Source: an uncultured Oscillospiraceae bacterium | GTDB lineage: Bacteria; Bacillota; Clostridia; Oscillospirales; Oscillospiraceae | NCBI GenBank assembly: GCA_934569425.1 | Contig: CAKTKM010000068.1 | Location: 1-7,656 of the forward strand | Length of the DNA: 7,656 nucleotides | Direction of reading: 5' to 3' | Shown: in pieces, positions 6,382-7,656 of the stretch | Numbering within the stretch: the stretch's first letter is position 1 | Layout of the letters: each line of letters starts with the position of its first letter | Program-made: the position numbers and the translations under genes | Notes under the pieces: generated by a model | Told to the model about the DNA's origin: nothing | The model's input: the letters and a program-made list of their open reading frames with translations, nothing else | Database searches by the model: none

Positions 6382-6402
6382 GAAAATATCCCAATTCGGT
6401 AT
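6363..6402. repeat. two 16-bp operator-like repeats
   Basis: TATCCCAAACCGGTAT (6363-6378) and TATCCCAATTCGGTAT (6387-6402) match at 14 of 16 positions and are 24 bases apart start to start. Each is an imperfect inverted repeat of the form TATCCC-N4-CGGTAT. The left copy overlaps both -10 elements of the divergent promoters and the right copy covers the plus-strand start site. Their place next to an Xre-type gene makes them the likely binding sites of that protein. Confidence 0.78.
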
Positions 6403-6424
6403 TTTTTATAAAGGAGAGAAGGTA

Positions 6425-7087
6425 ATGAAAAATCAGATTTCTTTTTGCAAGGACTGCGGTGCGCAGTTGGACGGGAGCACGAAGGTCTGTCCGCAATGCG
6501 GCGCAAAAAACGCCAGCCTGAAGCAGCCCATTTACAAGAAATGGTGGTTCTGGGTCATTCTTGCGGTGATCGTTTTTGCCGCCATTGGCGCCGGGAATTC
6601 CGGCCCTAAAAAAGTCGGGCAAAATCAACCGTCCGGCAGCGGAGGTATCTCGCAGCCAAGTGCTTCCGGCGATCCGGCACCCGCTGTCAGGGAAAGTAAA
6701 TTTTATGTGGGAGATCAAGTGGAGCTGAACAGCATCGTTGTTTCCATGGATTCCGTGACGGAAAGCAGCGGCTCCGCCTACAACAAGCCCGGGGACGGCA
6801 ATGTGTTTGTTCTCTGCTCCTTCACCATCGAAAACAACTCCGCCAGTGAGATCAATGTCAGCTCGCTTTTGTGCTTTGATGGTTACTGCGACGGCTATGC
6901 CTGTAATTACAGTCTCAGTGCGCAGCTGGAAAGCAGTGATCAGCAGCTGGACGGCGCGGTAGCCGCCGGCAAAAAAATGAAGGGATCCATCGGATTTGAA
7001 GTCCCGGCGGGCTGGCAGGAGCTGGAGATCCGCTTTACACCGGACTTCTGGGCGCAGCAGGATATTATTTTCGTTGCCAACCACTAA
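6425..7087 (+). CDS. zinc-ribbon membrane protein with DUF4352-like domain
   Basis: The 220-residue product has three parts. A short zinc ribbon at the N-terminus carries two CxxC pairs (C8/C11 and C22/C25). Basic residues then lead into one membrane segment (about 40-56), which by the positive-inside rule puts the ribbon in the cytoplasm. A Gly/Ser/Pro-rich linker (58-88) connects to an all-beta domain (about 92-217) whose pattern, VGDQVELNSIVVSMDSV (95-111) then FVLCSFTIENNS (128-139), resembles DUF4352 Ig-like domains exposed outside the membrane. That domain contains four cysteines (131, 150, 155, 160). The start at 6425 follows AAAGGAG with an 8-base gap. It is divergent from the Xre-type gene and probably controlled by it. 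No enzymatic residues are seen; a sensor, anchor or envelope-binding role is inference. Confidence 0.85.
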   Translation: MKNQISFCKDCGAQLDGSTKVCPQCGAKNASLKQPIYKKWWFWVILAVIVFAAIGAGNSGPKKVGQNQPSGSGGISQPSASGDPAPAVRESKFYVGDQVELNSIVVSMDSVTESSGSAYNKPGDGNVFVLCSFTIENNSASEINVSSLLCFDGYCDGYACNYSLSAQLESSDQQLDGAVAAGKKMKGSIGFEVPAGWQELEIRFTPDFWAQQDIIFVANH

Positions 7088-7134
7088 ACTGCGGGGAGAC
7101 TTCTGCAAGGCAGACTTTCCGGAAAACATGGAAA

Positions 7135-7174
7135 ACACAGGAGGATCCGCCCAAAACGGCGGATCCTCCTGTGT
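7135..7174. terminator. strong hairpin after the zinc-ribbon gene
   Basis: A perfect 17-bp stem (7135-7151 with 7158-7174, core AGGAGGATCCGCC) has a 6-base loop and lies 47 bases past the stop codon. The trailing bases on the plus strand are CTTTCC, a poor U-tract; on the minus strand TTTTCC follows. It probably ends the zinc-ribbon transcript despite the weak tail. A second, weaker stem (TTTGCCGC at 7191-7198 with GCGGCAAA at 7210-7217) lies just beyond. Confidence 0.75.
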
Positions 7175-7248
7175 CTTTCCCGGCTGCACTTTTGCCGCCT
7201 TTTCGGTTTGCGGCAAAGCCGTTGACCGGCAGAGACTACCTGTAAGCA

Positions 7249-7282
7249 AAAAATACCGTGGGCGGATGCCCACGGTATTTTT
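7249..7282. terminator. terminator of the NhaC-type antiporter gene
   Basis: A perfect 15-bp stem (AAAAATACCGTGGGC at 7249-7263 with its complement at 7268-7282) closes a 4-base loop. On the minus strand it ends in a run of six T, 29 bases after the antiporter stop codon, so it is the expected terminator of that gene. The T-run on the plus strand would also let it back up the hairpin at 7135. Confidence 0.9.
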
Positions 7283-7311
7283 GATATGGGGTATGTACCG
7301 AACCGAAGAAA

Positions 7312-7656
7312 TTACTTCTGGTTGGCCAGAGCCTTGTTGGCCTCAGCCATCTCGGCAAAGATACCGGCATGCTTCTTGGCAACGATGGCCTTGATGACCA
7401 GCAGGGTAGCGACCATCAGGACGCAGGCGATGATCAGGCAGATGACAACGTTCTGGATCAGGCCGGCCAGAATGAAGCTGACGAAGGCCACGCCGGAAAC
7501 GGTCAGAGCATAGGGTAGCTGGGTGAACACATGGTTCAGGTGGAAGCAGTGCGCACCGGCGGAAGCCATGATGGTGGTGTCGGAGATGGGGGAGCAGTGG
7601 TCGCCCATAACGCCGCCGGAGCAGGCAGCCGCCAGACCGATGGTGCAGAGGATGGG
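7312..7656 (-). CDS. NhaC-family Na+/H+ antiporter, C-terminal part
   Basis: Only the last 114 residues lie in the window; the gene continues past the right edge with no break in frame. The clear mark is GDHCSPISDTTIMASAGA followed by HVFTQLPYAL, a segment conserved in the NhaC-type Na+/H+ antiporter family, members of which exchange sodium (or sodium plus an organic acid) for protons across the cytoplasmic membrane. Two hydrophobic segments (about residues 51-71 and 73-93 of the visible part) end the membrane domain, and a short charged tail (94-114) ending in ANKALANQK is cytoplasmic or exposed. An internal ATG at 7608 falls in the middle of the conserved motif and is not a start. Substrate specificity within the family cannot be decided from this fragment. 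Confidence 0.88.
   Translation of the reverse strand, partial: PILCTIGLAAACSGGVMGDHCSPISDTTIMASAGAHCFHLNHVFTQLPYALTVSGVAFVSFILAGLIQNVVICLIIACVLMVATLLVIKAIVAKKHAGIFAEMAEANKALANQK

Noticed and set aside
6339..6506. N-terminal extension of the Xre-type protein up to 6506
   Set aside because: The extension would run through the divergent promoters and twin operator sites and into the zinc-ribbon coding region; the GTG at 6338 has its own ribosome site.
6362..7273. Minus-strand open frame of 303 codons opposite the zinc-ribbon gene
   Set aside because: It crosses the hairpin at 7135-7174 and has no domain; the plus strand shows CxxC pairs, a membrane segment and a beta domain.
7312..7608. A separate small 98-residue gene starting at 7608
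   Set aside because: The frame continues without interruption to the window edge and the ATG lies inside the conserved antiporter motif, so it is the end of a longer gene.
1..7656. CRISPR array, tRNA, rRNA, insertion sequence or phage genes
   Set aside because: No regularly spaced repeats, cloverleaf-like segments, transposase motifs or phage structural genes were seen on either strand.

Overview
The window reads as chromosomal DNA from a GC-rich, low-complexity-free Firmicute, most likely a gut Clostridium-class bacterium of the Oscillospiraceae/Ruminococcaceae type. The grounds are strong AGGAGG-type ribosome sites before almost every gene, a YtrA-type GntR/ABC operon, a 'sugar-transfer associated' ATP-grasp protein, a zinc-ribbon/DUF4352-like membrane protein and an NhaC-type antiporter. 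This placement is inference from gene content and style, not from a marker gene. No rRNA, tRNA, CRISPR array, insertion sequence or phage gene was seen.

Layout, left to right. Positions 1-75 hold a probable leftward promoter and the leader of a gene lying off the left edge. A perfect bidirectional hairpin terminator follows (110-145). A membrane-bound family 2 glycosyltransferase is on the minus strand (204-1448). A 213-base GC-rich spacer with several hairpins separates it from a tightly overlapping minus-strand operon: GntR regulator (4416-4781), ABC ATPase (3526-4422) and a large ABC permease with a C-terminal soluble domain (1662-3551). This operon has a near-consensus promoter with a perfect 9+9 palindrome just downstream of the -10, the expected site for the GntR repressor. 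Divergent from it, on the plus strand, is a single ATP-grasp gene (4991-6010) with an extended -10 promoter and a strong bidirectional terminator.

The right part holds a compact divergent pair: a 64-residue Xre/Cro-type DNA-binding protein (minus, 6144-6338) and a zinc-ribbon, single-pass membrane protein with an extracytoplasmic domain (plus, 6425-7087). Their 86-base shared intergenic region carries two nearly identical 16-bp sites that overlap both promoters. This looks like a self-contained regulatory module and is the most interesting part of the window. Two more hairpins follow, then the C-terminal end of an NhaC-family Na+/H+ antiporter running in from the right edge on the minus strand.

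Functionally, the glycosyltransferase, the ATP-grasp protein and the GntR/ABC operon all point to the cell envelope (polymer synthesis or modification, and envelope-stress-type transport), but no substrate can be named. I saw no clearly new enzymatic system; the novelty is mainly regulatory.
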